This document shows positions 15,720 to 23,589 of a stretch of DNA of 64,000 nt, in pieces. The translations under genes and the position numbers were made by a program. The notes below the pieces were generated by a model. It was not told the origin of the DNA. It did no database searches and saw nothing but the letters and a program-made list of their open reading frames with translations. Positions within the stretch are counted from its first letter, which is position 1. Each line of letters begins with the position of its first letter. The stretch is from assembly GCF_021183625.1 (NCBI RefSeq), contig NZ_CP089214.1, positions 1,426,001 to 1,490,000 of the forward strand. The letters run 5' to 3'. The stretch comes from Nocardia asteroides. Its GTDB lineage: Bacteria; Actinomycetota; Actinomycetes; Mycobacteriales; Mycobacteriaceae.

Positions 15720-17867
15720 ATGTTCGCACGGCTCGGATCGGTGGTCGTCCACCATCCGCTGAAGGTGATCGGCCTGTGGATACTGCTGGCGGTCGCGGTG
15801 GTGACCGCGGCCCCGGCACTGGAATCGACCACCGACCAATCCGCCTTCCTGCCCGCGCATTACGAGTCCATCCGGGCGATGCAGACGCAGCAGGAGGCGT
15901 TCCCGGACAGCTCGGCGCCCGCGGCGATCATCGTCTTCGCCAGGCAGGACGGCGCGCCGCTGACCGAGCCGGACGCGGCGGCGGTACTCCGCGTCGGCAC
16001 CGAACTGCAGGGTGCGAAGATCCCGGACGTCGTCGCCCTCACGCCGGTGCCGCCGTCGGAGAACCGGCTGATCCAGATCATCGCGGTGCAGATGACGAAG
16101 GTGACCGACCCGAGCGACCCGACGCAGACCGACGCGGTGCAGGCGCTGCGCGACGCGCTGCGCGAGCGGGTGACCGGCACCGAGCTGCGCGCGGGCATCA
16201 CCGGCCAGGCCGCGCAGCTCCTTGACCAGCAGGAATCCAGCGAGCGGGGGCTGGCCATCGTCGGCATCGCCACCATCGTGCTGATCCTGGTGCTGCTGCT
16301 GGTCATCTTCCGCAGCCCGGTGATCGCGCTGCTCCCGGTGCTCGTGATCGGCGCCGTCTCCAGCATGGTGAACGGGCTGATCGGCGCGGTGGCGAAAGCC
16401 TTCGACCTGCAGATCGACGCCTCGATCAGCGCGATCCTGCTGGTCGTGCTCTTCGGCGTCGGCACCGACTACATCCTGTTCCTGATGTTCCGCTACCGCG
16501 AGCAGCTGCGTGCGGGCGACGACCCGAAGACCGCCATGGTCAACGCCGTCGCCCGGGTGGGCGAGGCGATCACCTCGGCCGCGGGCGCGGTGATCATCGC
16601 CTTCCTCGCGCTGCTGCTCTCCACGCTCGGCATGTTCCGGGCGATGGGGCCCGCGCTGGCGATCGCGGTCGCGGTGGCGCTGGCCGCCGGGCTGACGCTG
16701 GTGCCCGCGGTGGTCTCGCTGCTCGGCACCAGGGTGTTCTGGCCGTCGAAGAGCTGGCAGCACGAGCCGACCGGGACCCGGTTCCGCGCGGCCGGCGCCG
16801 CGCTCGGTGCCAGGCCCGCGCTCTTCGCCGCGGTCTCCGGCGGGCTGCTGGTGGTGCTCGGCGTCTTCGCGCTCGGCTTCCACCCGACCTTCGACCTCAG
16901 CTCCGGCTCCACCTCGGCGGAGTCCGAATCCGTCGTCTACAGCCGGGAATTGGTGAAGGGCATGCCCGCGGGCGTCACCCAGCCCTCGGATGTGCTGCTG
17001 CGCTCCGGCGGGGGCGCGCTCACCGCCGAGCAGCTCGGCGCCTACCGCAGCGCGCTGGCCGGGGTGCCAGGGGTCGGGCAGGTGGCCGAGCCGAAGCTCT
17101 CCGCCGACCGGTCGATCGCCGACTTCTCGGTCACGCTCTCCGACGCGCCCGAATCCGATGCCGCGCTCGCCACCGTCGAAGGGCCGCTGCGGGAGACCGC
17201 GCACGCCGCCGCTCCCCCCGGCGCCACCGCCGCGGTGGGCGGGCTGACCTCGATCTTCGTCGACTTCCAGGACGCCATGGCGCGCGACTACTCGATCGTG
17301 TTCCCGGTGGCGGCGGTGCTGATCATGATCGTGCTCGGGCTGCTGCTGCGCAGCCTGGTCGCGCCGTGGTACCTGATGGTCTCGGTGTTCCTCGGCTTCG
17401 CGGCGACGCTCGGCGCGACGGTGCTGGTCTTCCAGCACGCGCAGGGCGAGTCCGGGCTGATCTTCACGCTGCCGTTGATCATGTACCTGTTCGTCGTCGC
17501 GCTCGGCACCGACTACAACATCCTCATGGTGGCGCGGCTGCGCGAGGAGGCGCGGGCGGGCATCGAGCCGAAACAGGCCGCGGCGCTCGCTGTCCGGCAC
17601 ACCGGGCCGACCATCGCGGCGGCCGGGGTGATCCTCGCGGGCACCTTCGCCTCGATGCTGCTGGCGGGCAATACCGTGCTCGCCCAGATGGGGTTCGCCA
17701 TCTCGGTCGGGATCGGCATCGCCGCCTTCGTCATGGCGATGTTCTTCACCCCCGCGCTCACCGCGCTCATCGGGCACGCCGCGTGGTGGCCGGGGCACGC
17801 TGATCGCGGGCCCGAGGCGAAGCCGGAGGCCACGGCTCCCGAACCCGCGACGCGGCCCGCGGACTGA
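15720..17867 (+). CDS. MMPL-family (RND superfamily) transporter
   Basis: A 715-residue transporter with the two-fold RND layout: a first helix near residues 16-36, a periplasmic loop, a bundle from about residue 180 to 350, a second loop, and a final bundle from about 520 to 690. The paired GTDY motifs (GVGTDYILFLMFRYRE and GTDYNILMVARLREE) carry the Asp-Tyr residues that relay protons. In mycolic-acid bacteria MMPL proteins export lipids, siderophores or lipopeptides. No biosynthetic neighbour hints at a cargo. A 17-bp hairpin ends the transcript. Confidence 0.92.
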   Translation: MFARLGSVVVHHPLKVIGLWILLAVAVVTAAPALESTTDQSAFLPAHYESIRAMQTQQEAFPDSSAPAAIIVFARQDGAPLTEPDAAAVLRVGTELQGAKIPDVVALTPVPPSENRLIQIIAVQMTKVTDPSDPTQTDAVQALRDALRERVTGTELRAGITGQAAQLLDQQESSERGLAIVGIATIVLILVLLLVIFRSPVIALLPVLVIGAVSSMVNGLIGAVAKAFDLQIDASISAILLVVLFGVGTDYILFLMFRYREQLRAGDDPKTAMVNAVARVGEAITSAAGAVIIAFLALLLSTLGMFRAMGPALAIAVAVALAAGLTLVPAVVSLLGTRVFWPSKSWQHEPTGTRFRAAGAALGARPALFAAVSGGLLVVLGVFALGFHPTFDLSSGSTSAESESVVYSRELVKGMPAGVTQPSDVLLRSGGGALTAEQLGAYRSALAGVPGVGQVAEPKLSADRSIADFSVTLSDAPESDAALATVEGPLRETAHAAAPPGATAAVGGLTSIFVDFQDAMARDYSIVFPVAAVLIMIVLGLLLRSLVAPWYLMVSVFLGFAATLGATVLVFQHAQGESGLIFTLPLIMYLFVVALGTDYNILMVARLREEARAGIEPKQAAALAVRHTGPTIAAAGVILAGTFASMLLAGNTVLAQMGFAISVGIGIAAFVMAMFFTPALTALIGHAAWWPGHADRGPEAKPEATAPEPATRPAD

Positions 17868-17871
17868 CCCG

Positions 17872-17908
17872 GACCGGCCGGTGTCGCATGCTGCGATACC
17901 GGCCGGTC
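17872..17908 (+). terminator. Hairpin terminator of the MMPL gene
   Basis: An 11-bp perfect outer stem (17872-17882 with 17898-17908) continues through a six-pair inner stem containing one G-U pair, closing on a three-base TGC loop. It starts four bases after the MMPL stop codon. Confidence 0.75.
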
Positions 17909-18030
17909 GTGTCCCCCGTCCGGCCGACATACCCGCGTGGCGCGGCGAAACCCGAGTCGCCGGGAGTTCGCCACGGCTACGCTTCAGCCCCTGGCCGAGC
18001 GGGGGCTCGGGAGCGAAGGGGAGGTCTGCC

Positions 18031-18942
18031 ATGAGTACACCGGTGACACTGGAGATTCCGACCGCGTCGCGGGAGGTGGTCACCCCGGAGAAGCTGGCGC
18101 CCGACGACCGGGCCGCGTTCGAACAGGGCAAATCGGTTCGCTCGCTGGTCATCATCCGGTTCGTGGCCGGGCTGGTCGGGGTGCTGCTCCCGCTGGCGTT
18201 GATCGGGGTCGACTTCGTCTTCCTCGGCGAGAGCTGCGTGCGGGTGCGCGGCTCGCTGAGCGCCTACTACCACTCCGGCGCGCGGGACATCTTCGTGCTC
18301 GGGCTGGGGATCGTCGGCTTCCTGCTGGCCGCCTACAAGATCACCCGCGCCACGCTCGGCAATGTGTTCAGCCTGACCGCCGGGCTCGCCATCATCGGAG
18401 TGGCGACGCTGCCGACCGGGCGGCCGGGCCCGGTCCCGGCGGGCGAGTGCGGCAGCGGGGGTGCCGAAGCGGCGCTCACCCCGCTGCAGCAGCGCTTCGA
18501 GGAGGACGTGGTGGCGACCTGGCACGGCTGCTGCGCCGTGATCGCGTTCCTCGCCTTCGCCGCCATCTGCTTCTACACCGCCTTCCGGGACCGGAAGTAC
18601 CCCATGCTCCGGCCCGCGCAGGTGCGGGCTCGGCCGCGGTGGCGCAGGCTGGAGGGCGTCTTCGCGGCACTGGACAACCGGATCGGCTGGCAGTTCCATC
18701 TGGTGTGCGGGGTGCTCATCCTCGCCGCCATCGGCTTCTTCGCGATCACCGCCGTCGCGGGCATCGACGAACTCCCCGGCGGGTTCGGCCCGACCTGGGT
18801 GGTCGAGGTCGCCGGGATCACGATCTTCTCCGCCTCCTGGTTCGCCAAGGGGCTCGACGACTACTTCTGGCGCCGGGAACCCATCTCCCCCTGCGTCACC
18901 CGCACGGTGGAGGAGGCCGTCGTCGCTACCGCCGCGCGGTGA
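18031..18942 (+). CDS. Multi-spanning membrane protein of unknown function
   Basis: A 303-residue protein with about six to seven hydrophobic helices. The stretch SLSAYYHSGARDIFVLGLG, just after the first helices, is a recurrent signature of bacterial DUF998-like membrane proteins. A central extracytoplasmic loop holds two cysteines near GECGSGG and a His-Cys-Cys cluster (WHGCCAV). No enzymatic motif is visible. The ATG at 18031 follows a GGGGAGG ribosome-binding site. Its 3' end overlaps that of the convergent PAP2 gene by 17 bases. Confidence 0.7.
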   Translation: MSTPVTLEIPTASREVVTPEKLAPDDRAAFEQGKSVRSLVIIRFVAGLVGVLLPLALIGVDFVFLGESCVRVRGSLSAYYHSGARDIFVLGLGIVGFLLAAYKITRATLGNVFSLTAGLAIIGVATLPTGRPGPVPAGECGSGGAEAALTPLQQRFEEDVVATWHGCCAVIAFLAFAAICFYTAFRDRKYPMLRPAQVRARPRWRRLEGVFAALDNRIGWQFHLVCGVLILAAIGFFAITAVAGIDELPGGFGPTWVVEVAGITIFSASWFAKGLDDYFWRREPISPCVTRTVEEAVVATAAR

Positions 18943-20347
18943 CCGGCCGGACCACCCACCAGGCCACGCCGAGCCACACCGTGGCGAGCAGCACCGAGCC
19001 GAGGACGTCGGCGGGGTGGTGCGCGCCCGCGTAGAGCCGCTGCGCGGCGACGAGTACCGGAACCAGCAGCAGCGCGCCGCCGAGCAGGCGGTACCGCCGG
19101 TCGCGGGTCGAAACCCGGACCAGCAGGGCGATCCCGCCGTAGAGCGTGAGCGCGGCGGCGACATGCCCGGAGGGGAAGCTCGCGGTGGGCGGCAGGTCCG
19201 GGTTCAGGTGCTCGACCTCCGGCCGCGGCCGGTCGACCACGGCGGCGGTGGTCAGGAAGAGCGTGATCTCGCCGAGCAGCGCGACGGTGAGGAACAGCGC
19301 GGGCCGCCACGTGCGGAAGACCGCGACCGACAGCACCGCGACGATCAGGGCCACCGCGATGATGGCGATGGTGTTGCCGACCTCGCCGAAGACGTCGAGC
19401 ACGGTGGTCACCGCGGCGGTGCGATGCTCGGCCAGCAGCGCGACGATGCCGTGCTCGCCGGTGCTGTCCGCGCCGAGCTCGCGCACCAGCAGCCCGAGCC
19501 CGATCAGCGGGGCGAGCAGCAGCACCCAGGCCACCGCGAGCTCGCCGAGCCCGCGCCACGGGTGCGGCAGCGTCGGCGCGTGCCGGGCGGGGACCGGGCG
19601 CAGCTCGTCGGCGTCGCCGGGCGGGACGTCGCCGGGCAGCGGGCCGGCATCCGGCTCGCCGGACTCCACCCGCCAGCGGTGGAAGGCGAGCGAGGCGGCG
19701 GTCAGCCACAGCACGCCGAGCAGCCAGCCCCCGAGGACGTCGGTCAGGTAGTGCACGCCGAGCCCGATCCTGGTGAGCCCCACCGCGATGACGACGGTCA
19801 GCACCGAGGCGATCAGGACGCGGCGGGCGAGCGGGGCGAGGACGGGCGCGAAGACCAGCAGCAGCACGCCGTAGCAGACGGTCGAGCTCATGGCGTGGCC
19901 GCTCGGGAAGCTCCAGCCGTCGGTGCGGTAGACCGGCGTCTCCACCACCGGCCGCACCCGGCCGACCAGCGCCTTCACCACCGGATTCAGGATCAGCCCG
20001 CCCACGCCGGTCACAACGACGAAGGCAGCGAGCCGCGGCTGCTTGCGCAGCAGCAGCCAGAGCACGCCGACGGCGAGCAGCGCCACCAGCGTGACGGTGG
20101 CGCCGAGATCGGTGGCGGCGCTGAGCACCTCGTAGAGCAGGCGGTGCTCGGCCACCTGCGCCACGACGGCGTCGCTGACGCGGCGGTCGGCGTCGAGCAG
20201 CGGCTCCCACCCGGCGCCGACCAGCGTGGTGAGCACCGCGAACCCGGCGCCCGCCGCCGCCACCGCGGGCAGCGCGACGGCGCTGCGCAGTGCGTACCGC
20301 CCGGTCGCCGCCCGCGTCGTCTCCTCGTCGAGCCGGTCGACGGTCAC
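18926..20347 (-). CDS. Tandem PAP2 phosphatase (two domains in one chain)
   Basis: A 473-residue integral membrane protein made of two PAP2 (lipid-phosphatase) units. The first has KALVGRVRP at residues 125-133, FPSGHAMS around 147-154 and TRIGLGVHYLTDVLGG. The second has DRPRPEVE, FPSGHVAA and QRLYAGAHHPADVLGS. All three signature blocks occur in each half, although the leading Lys of the first block is not evident in the second. The substrate is probably a prenyl or glycerolipid phosphate at the outer membrane face. A charged, proline-rich linker joins the halves near residues 235-265. Single-domain proteins of about 200-250 residues are the norm. Confidence 0.87.
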   Translation of the reverse strand: MTVDRLDEETTRAATGRYALRSAVALPAVAAAGAGFAVLTTLVGAGWEPLLDADRRVSDAVVAQVAEHRLLYEVLSAATDLGATVTLVALLAVGVLWLLLRKQPRLAAFVVVTGVGGLILNPVVKALVGRVRPVVETPVYRTDGWSFPSGHAMSSTVCYGVLLLVFAPVLAPLARRVLIASVLTVVIAVGLTRIGLGVHYLTDVLGGWLLGVLWLTAASLAFHRWRVESGEPDAGPLPGDVPPGDADELRPVPARHAPTLPHPWRGLGELAVAWVLLLAPLIGLGLLVRELGADSTGEHGIVALLAEHRTAAVTTVLDVFGEVGNTIAIIAVALIVAVLSVAVFRTWRPALFLTVALLGEITLFLTTAAVVDRPRPEVEHLNPDLPPTASFPSGHVAAALTLYGGIALLVRVSTRDRRYRLLGGALLLVPVLVAAQRLYAGAHHPADVLGSVLLATVWLGVAWWVVRPVTARR

Positions 20348-20511
20348 TGCGGTACCTCCTCGTGCCGAAGCGGCGCGCTTCGTCGTGATCGCATTCCCGG
20401 AATTCGCCCGGGCAATCTCCGACCGTAACCGGGGCGTCCCGCTCCCGTTCCCGGCCTCCGGTACCGGCCCGCCTCCACGGCATCGGTGCGCGCCGGGGGC
20501 ATGATGACCGT

Positions 20512-21063
20512 ATGACGGAGCTGTTGGTGCTGGTGAACGGCCTTCCCGGGTCGGGGAAGTCGACGGTGGGGCGCGCGCTGGCCGCGGAGCTCGGCGCGCA
20601 GTTCCTCGCGAAGGACGTCGTCAAGGAGGCGCTCGCCGACTGCGTCGACGACGCGGCCGGGGTGGCCGCGCTCGGCGGGGTCGCGATGGAGGCGGTGTGG
20701 GCGCTGGCCCGCGCGGTCCCCGGCACGGTGGTGGTCGACTCGTGGTGGTTCCGCCCGCGCGACCTGCACTTCGCCCGCGCCGGGCTGGATCGCTGCGCCG
20801 CCGACCGCGCGGTCGAGGTCTGGTGCGACGTGCCCGCCGAGACGGCGCGCCACCGCTACGCCACCCGCCGCCGCCCCGCCTTCTACCAGGACGAGCAGCG
20901 GCTGGCCGAGCACTGGGACACCTGGGCCGCGCACGCCGCGCCGCTCGCCCTCACCCCCACCGTGTGGGTCGACACCGGCGGGCCGGTGGACAGCGTGCGG
21001 CTCGCCGAACGGGTGCTCACCGCCGCCGGCCGCACCCCCGCCGGAGCCTTCCCGCCGCGCTGA
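20512..21063 (+). CDS. AAA-type small-molecule kinase (P-loop)
   Basis: A 183-residue P-loop kinase with Walker A GLPGSGKST (Lys16) and the layout of zeta-toxin/gluconate-kinase-like ATPases: a short strand, the P-loop, then a helix. VVVDSWWF is a candidate Walker B, and the arginine-rich RHRYATRRRP segment is a candidate lid. It would phosphorylate a small metabolite or antibiotic-like substrate. It stands alone, divergent from the PAP2 gene. Confidence 0.72.
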   Translation: MTELLVLVNGLPGSGKSTVGRALAAELGAQFLAKDVVKEALADCVDDAAGVAALGGVAMEAVWALARAVPGTVVVDSWWFRPRDLHFARAGLDRCAADRAVEVWCDVPAETARHRYATRRRPAFYQDEQRLAEHWDTWAAHAAPLALTPTVWVDTGGPVDSVRLAERVLTAAGRTPAGAFPPR

Positions 21064-21156
21064 GGCGGGCGCCTGCCGCGCCGTCGGCGGCCTGCTCGCC
21101 GGGGTCCCCGATCACCTGCTGCCGGGCGGTGCGCGGACGCGCCGGGGAGTGCGGCG

Positions 21157-21348
21157 TCAGGAGGCGTCCAGCCTGCGGGCGCCCGGGTTGGTTTCGCGGT
21201 CGATGGCGTTGCCGAACCTGGTGGCGATCACCAGGTCGTCGCGGCGGCCCGCGACGACCCGGCCGAGCAGCAGTTCGCTGTGCTCGGGGCCGTAGACGTC
21301 GGCGGTGTCGAAGAAGGTGATGCCCGCGTCGATCATGGCGTCCGCCAC
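21157..21348 (-). pseudogene. Aldo/keto reductase remnant
   Basis: The 63-residue reverse-strand frame is plainly the N-terminal third of an aldo/keto reductase barrel: [18 protein letters not shown] contains the catalytic Asp and Tyr, and [19 protein letters not shown] follows. After that the frame ends, and none of the later strands (the catalytic Lys region is damaged and the NADP site is absent) can be found nearby. Intact members have about 320 residues. It lies in the 427-base gap between the kinase and the metallophore operon, which otherwise holds only the Fur-type box. Confidence 0.7.
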
Positions 21349-21444
21349 CGCCCGTGACCGCTGCTCCTCCCCCCGCGATCTTGCCGGTCCCCGGGGCGCG
21401 CAGGTGCGCTCGGAACCGGACTGTGCTAAACATTGTGCGCTTCA

Positions 21445-21459
21445 TGAAAATGATTGTCA
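21445..21459 (+). promoter_or_regulatory. Fur-superfamily (Zur-type) operator before the metallophore operon
   Basis: TGAAAATGATTGTCA matches the actinobacterial Zur consensus, as I recall it (TGAAAATGATTTTCA), at 14 of 15 positions and has the 7-1-7 symmetry of Fur-family sites. It lies 31 bases before the GTG of the first operon gene. Iron control in this group normally uses IdeR boxes, which look different, so Zur is the best guess. Confidence 0.75.
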
Positions 21460-21490
21460 TTTGCTAAAGGCTTGCGGGAGGACGGTCGGC

Positions 21491-22783
21491 GTGGGACATC
21501 TGCTGGTGATCGAGAGCTGGGTGGGGGCGATGAGCTCGCTGCTGCCGCGGGCGATCCGGGAGTCGGGGCACCGATTCAGCTTCCTGACCCGCGATCTGGG
21601 CCACTATCTGCGCAGGACCCCGCCCGGGTACGCCGTGCACCCGCTGCTCGCGGCGGAGAACCTGCTCACCGCCGAGACCAACGACCTCGCCGCGCTCCCC
21701 GGCCGGGTCGCCGCGCTGCACGCCGCGCTCGGTTTCGACGGCGTCGTCTCCTCCTGTGACTACTACCTGCCCGCGGTGGCCGCGGTCGCCGAGCACCTCG
21801 GGCTGCCCGGCGCCGGGGCCGAGGCCACCGCGCGCGCCTGCCGCAAGGATCTCGCGCGAGCGGCGCTCGCGGCGGCGGGCGTGCCGGGCCCGCGCTTCGC
21901 CGTCACCACCGGCTGGCCGGAGACGGCGGCAGCCGCTGCCGGGCTCGGGTATCCGCTGGTGCTCAAACCGGTCGACCTGTGCGCCGGGATGTTCGTGCGC
22001 CTGGTCGCGACCGAGGCCGAGCTGCGCGCCGCGCACACGGCCGCCACCGCGGCCGCCGGCAATGCCAGGCAGCAGCCCCGGGTGCGGGCGGTCCTGCTGG
22101 AGGAGCTGCTGACCGGGCCGGAGGTGAGCGTGGAGACGGTGACCTCCGGCGCGGGCACCGCGGTGGTCGGGGTGACCGACAAGAGCCTCACCGGTGCGCC
22201 GTTCTTCGTCGAGTCCGGGCACATGTTCCCGGCCACGCTGCCGGAGCCGGAGCGGGCGGCCGCCGCCGGGATCGCGGTCGCCGGGGTGGCGGCGCTCGGG
22301 CTGCGGCTCGGGGTCGCCCACACCGAGGTCAGGCTGACGCCCGGCGGGCCGCGGCTGGTCGAGGTGAATCCGCGGCCCGCCGGGAACCGGATCACCGAGC
22401 TCGTGCGCCGGGTCACCGGGATCGACCTGCCCATGGCACACGCCCGGCTGGCGCTCGGCGAGGAGCCGGAACTCGAACCGGTGGACACCGGCGCGCGGAG
22501 CGCCGCGATCGGGCTCATCGTGCCGCCGCGGGCGGGACGGCTCGGTGCGGTCGGGCTGCGCGGTGGCGGTGCGGCTGCCGAGCTGGGCGCGCTCCCGGAC
22601 GTGGTCGAGGCGGTGCTGCCGGAGCCGGGGACCGTCGCGGGCGAACCGACCAGCAACAACGCCTACCTCGGGCATCTGATGGTGGTGGACCGGGCGGGTG
22701 CGGGGGCGCGGCGGCGGGCCGAGGAGCTGCTGGACCGGCTGGAGCTGCGGTACGACGAGTTCACCGGGGCGGTGGCGCCGTGA
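21491..22783 (+). CDS. ATP-grasp carboxylate-amine ligase (metallophore operon gene 1)
   Basis: A 430-residue ATP-grasp enzyme. Visible landmarks are the ATP-binding Lys159 in LVLKPVD, LLEELLTGPEVSVET, and the metal-binding VEVNPRPAGNR with Glu291 and Asn293. Such enzymes activate a carboxylate as acyl phosphate and join it to an amine, as in BacD or DdaF peptide-like synthesis. I start it at GTG 21491, which has GGGAGGAC eight bases upstream; the longer frame to 21305 would run through the Zur-type box. The stop overlaps the next start (GTGA). It is the only amide-forming enzyme in the operon, so it probably assembles the product backbone. The substrates are unknown. Confidence 0.88.
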   Translation: MGHLLVIESWVGAMSSLLPRAIRESGHRFSFLTRDLGHYLRRTPPGYAVHPLLAAENLLTAETNDLAALPGRVAALHAALGFDGVVSSCDYYLPAVAAVAEHLGLPGAGAEATARACRKDLARAALAAAGVPGPRFAVTTGWPETAAAAAGLGYPLVLKPVDLCAGMFVRLVATEAELRAAHTAATAAAGNARQQPRVRAVLLEELLTGPEVSVETVTSGAGTAVVGVTDKSLTGAPFFVESGHMFPATLPEPERAAAAGIAVAGVAALGLRLGVAHTEVRLTPGGPRLVEVNPRPAGNRITELVRRVTGIDLPMAHARLALGEEPELEPVDTGARSAAIGLIVPPRAGRLGAVGLRGGGAAAELGALPDVVEAVLPEPGTVAGEPTSNNAYLGHLMVVDRAGAGARRRAEELLDRLELRYDEFTGAVAP

Positions 22784-23589
22784 TCCCGGAGAGCCTCTGT
22801 CGCATCACCGACCTCACCGAACTCGCCGGACGGGTCCGGGCGGCGGCGCCCGCGGCCGCCGCCGAGCCGGTGACCGTCGCCTTCACCACGCACCAGGGCG
22901 CCAGGCACGCGGGGCGGCGCACCGGGTACCGGAACCACGTACTCAGCCTGCGGGTCGGTGCGGCGGTCGGCTCCGCGGCGGTGGCGCCGGGCAGCGTCGC
23001 CGACGACGCCGTGCACGCCTGCGTGGGCAGGCAGGCGGGGGCGCTGTTCGAGCACCCGCTGCTTCCGGTGCGGGTGGCCGCGCTGGATGCCGTGCTCGCG
23101 GCGGCCTGGCCGCACGCCGGGGAGCCGGTGAGGGTGCCCGGCGGAGATTCGCGGACCAAGTCCGAGGCGCGGGCGGCGGCGGTGGTCGAGCTGCTCGGCG
23201 CCGGGGTGCGGACGGTTCTCGTCGTCGGCGTGGTGAATTCGCTGCTGCGCGGGCTGCGGTCGCGGGGTATCGGGTACCGGGCGTGCGACCACACCGGCGG
23301 GCACACCGAGTGGGGCGAGCCGATCGGCACCGACGCCGAGGCGGCGCTGCCCGGCTGCGACGCCCTGCTGGTCTCCGGGATGACGCTGGCCAACGGCACC
23401 CTCGAGCCGCTGCGCCTGCACGCCGCGGCGCGCGGGCTGCCGCTGGTGGTGTTCGCGCAGACCGGGGCCGCGGTGCTGCGCTGCTTCGTCGGTGCCGGGG
23501 TGACCGCGCTCTCCGCCGAGCCGTACCCGTTTTTCTGGCTCGACGGTGGCCCCAGCGTGCTGCACCGCTACCGGCAGGAGGCGGCGTGA
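22780..23589 (+). CDS. DUF4213/DUF364 'heavy-metal chelation' protein (operon gene 2)
   Basis: A 269-residue cytoplasmic protein. The N-terminal half fits the small DUF4213 domain and the C-terminal half the Rossmann-like DUF364 domain, a family catalogued as putative heavy-metal chelation, which I recognise from the VVGVVNSLLRGL start, the CDALLVSGMTLANGTLE strand-loop and the closing aromatic stretch. The biochemical role of the family is not established. Here it lies between a ligase and a PLP enzyme, with GTGA overlaps at both ends, so it could be an enzyme of the pathway or a metal-loading step. Confidence in the domain name is moderate; in the operon membership, high. Confidence 0.68.
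   Translation: MIPESLCRITDLTELAGRVRAAAPAAAAEPVTVAFTTHQGARHAGRRTGYRNHVLSLRVGAAVGSAAVAPGSVADDAVHACVGRQAGALFEHPLLPVRVAALDAVLAAAWPHAGEPVRVPGGDSRTKSEARAAAVVELLGAGVRTVLVVGVVNSLLRGLRSRGIGYRACDHTGGHTEWGEPIGTDAEAALPGCDALLVSGMTLANGTLEPLRLHAAARGLPLVVFAQTGAAVLRCFVGAGVTALSAEPYPFFWLDGGPSVLHRYRQEAA

Noticed and set aside
15684..18155. 823-codon open frame on the reverse strand
   Set aside because: It is the shadow of the MMPL gene and its downstream neighbour, has low-complexity Arg/His/Gln/Gly composition, no domain and no supported start.
21445..21459. IdeR iron box instead of a Zur site
   Set aside because: The IdeR consensus (TTAGG-x-TAGGCTAACCT type) is not present; the site has Fur-superfamily 7-1-7 symmetry.
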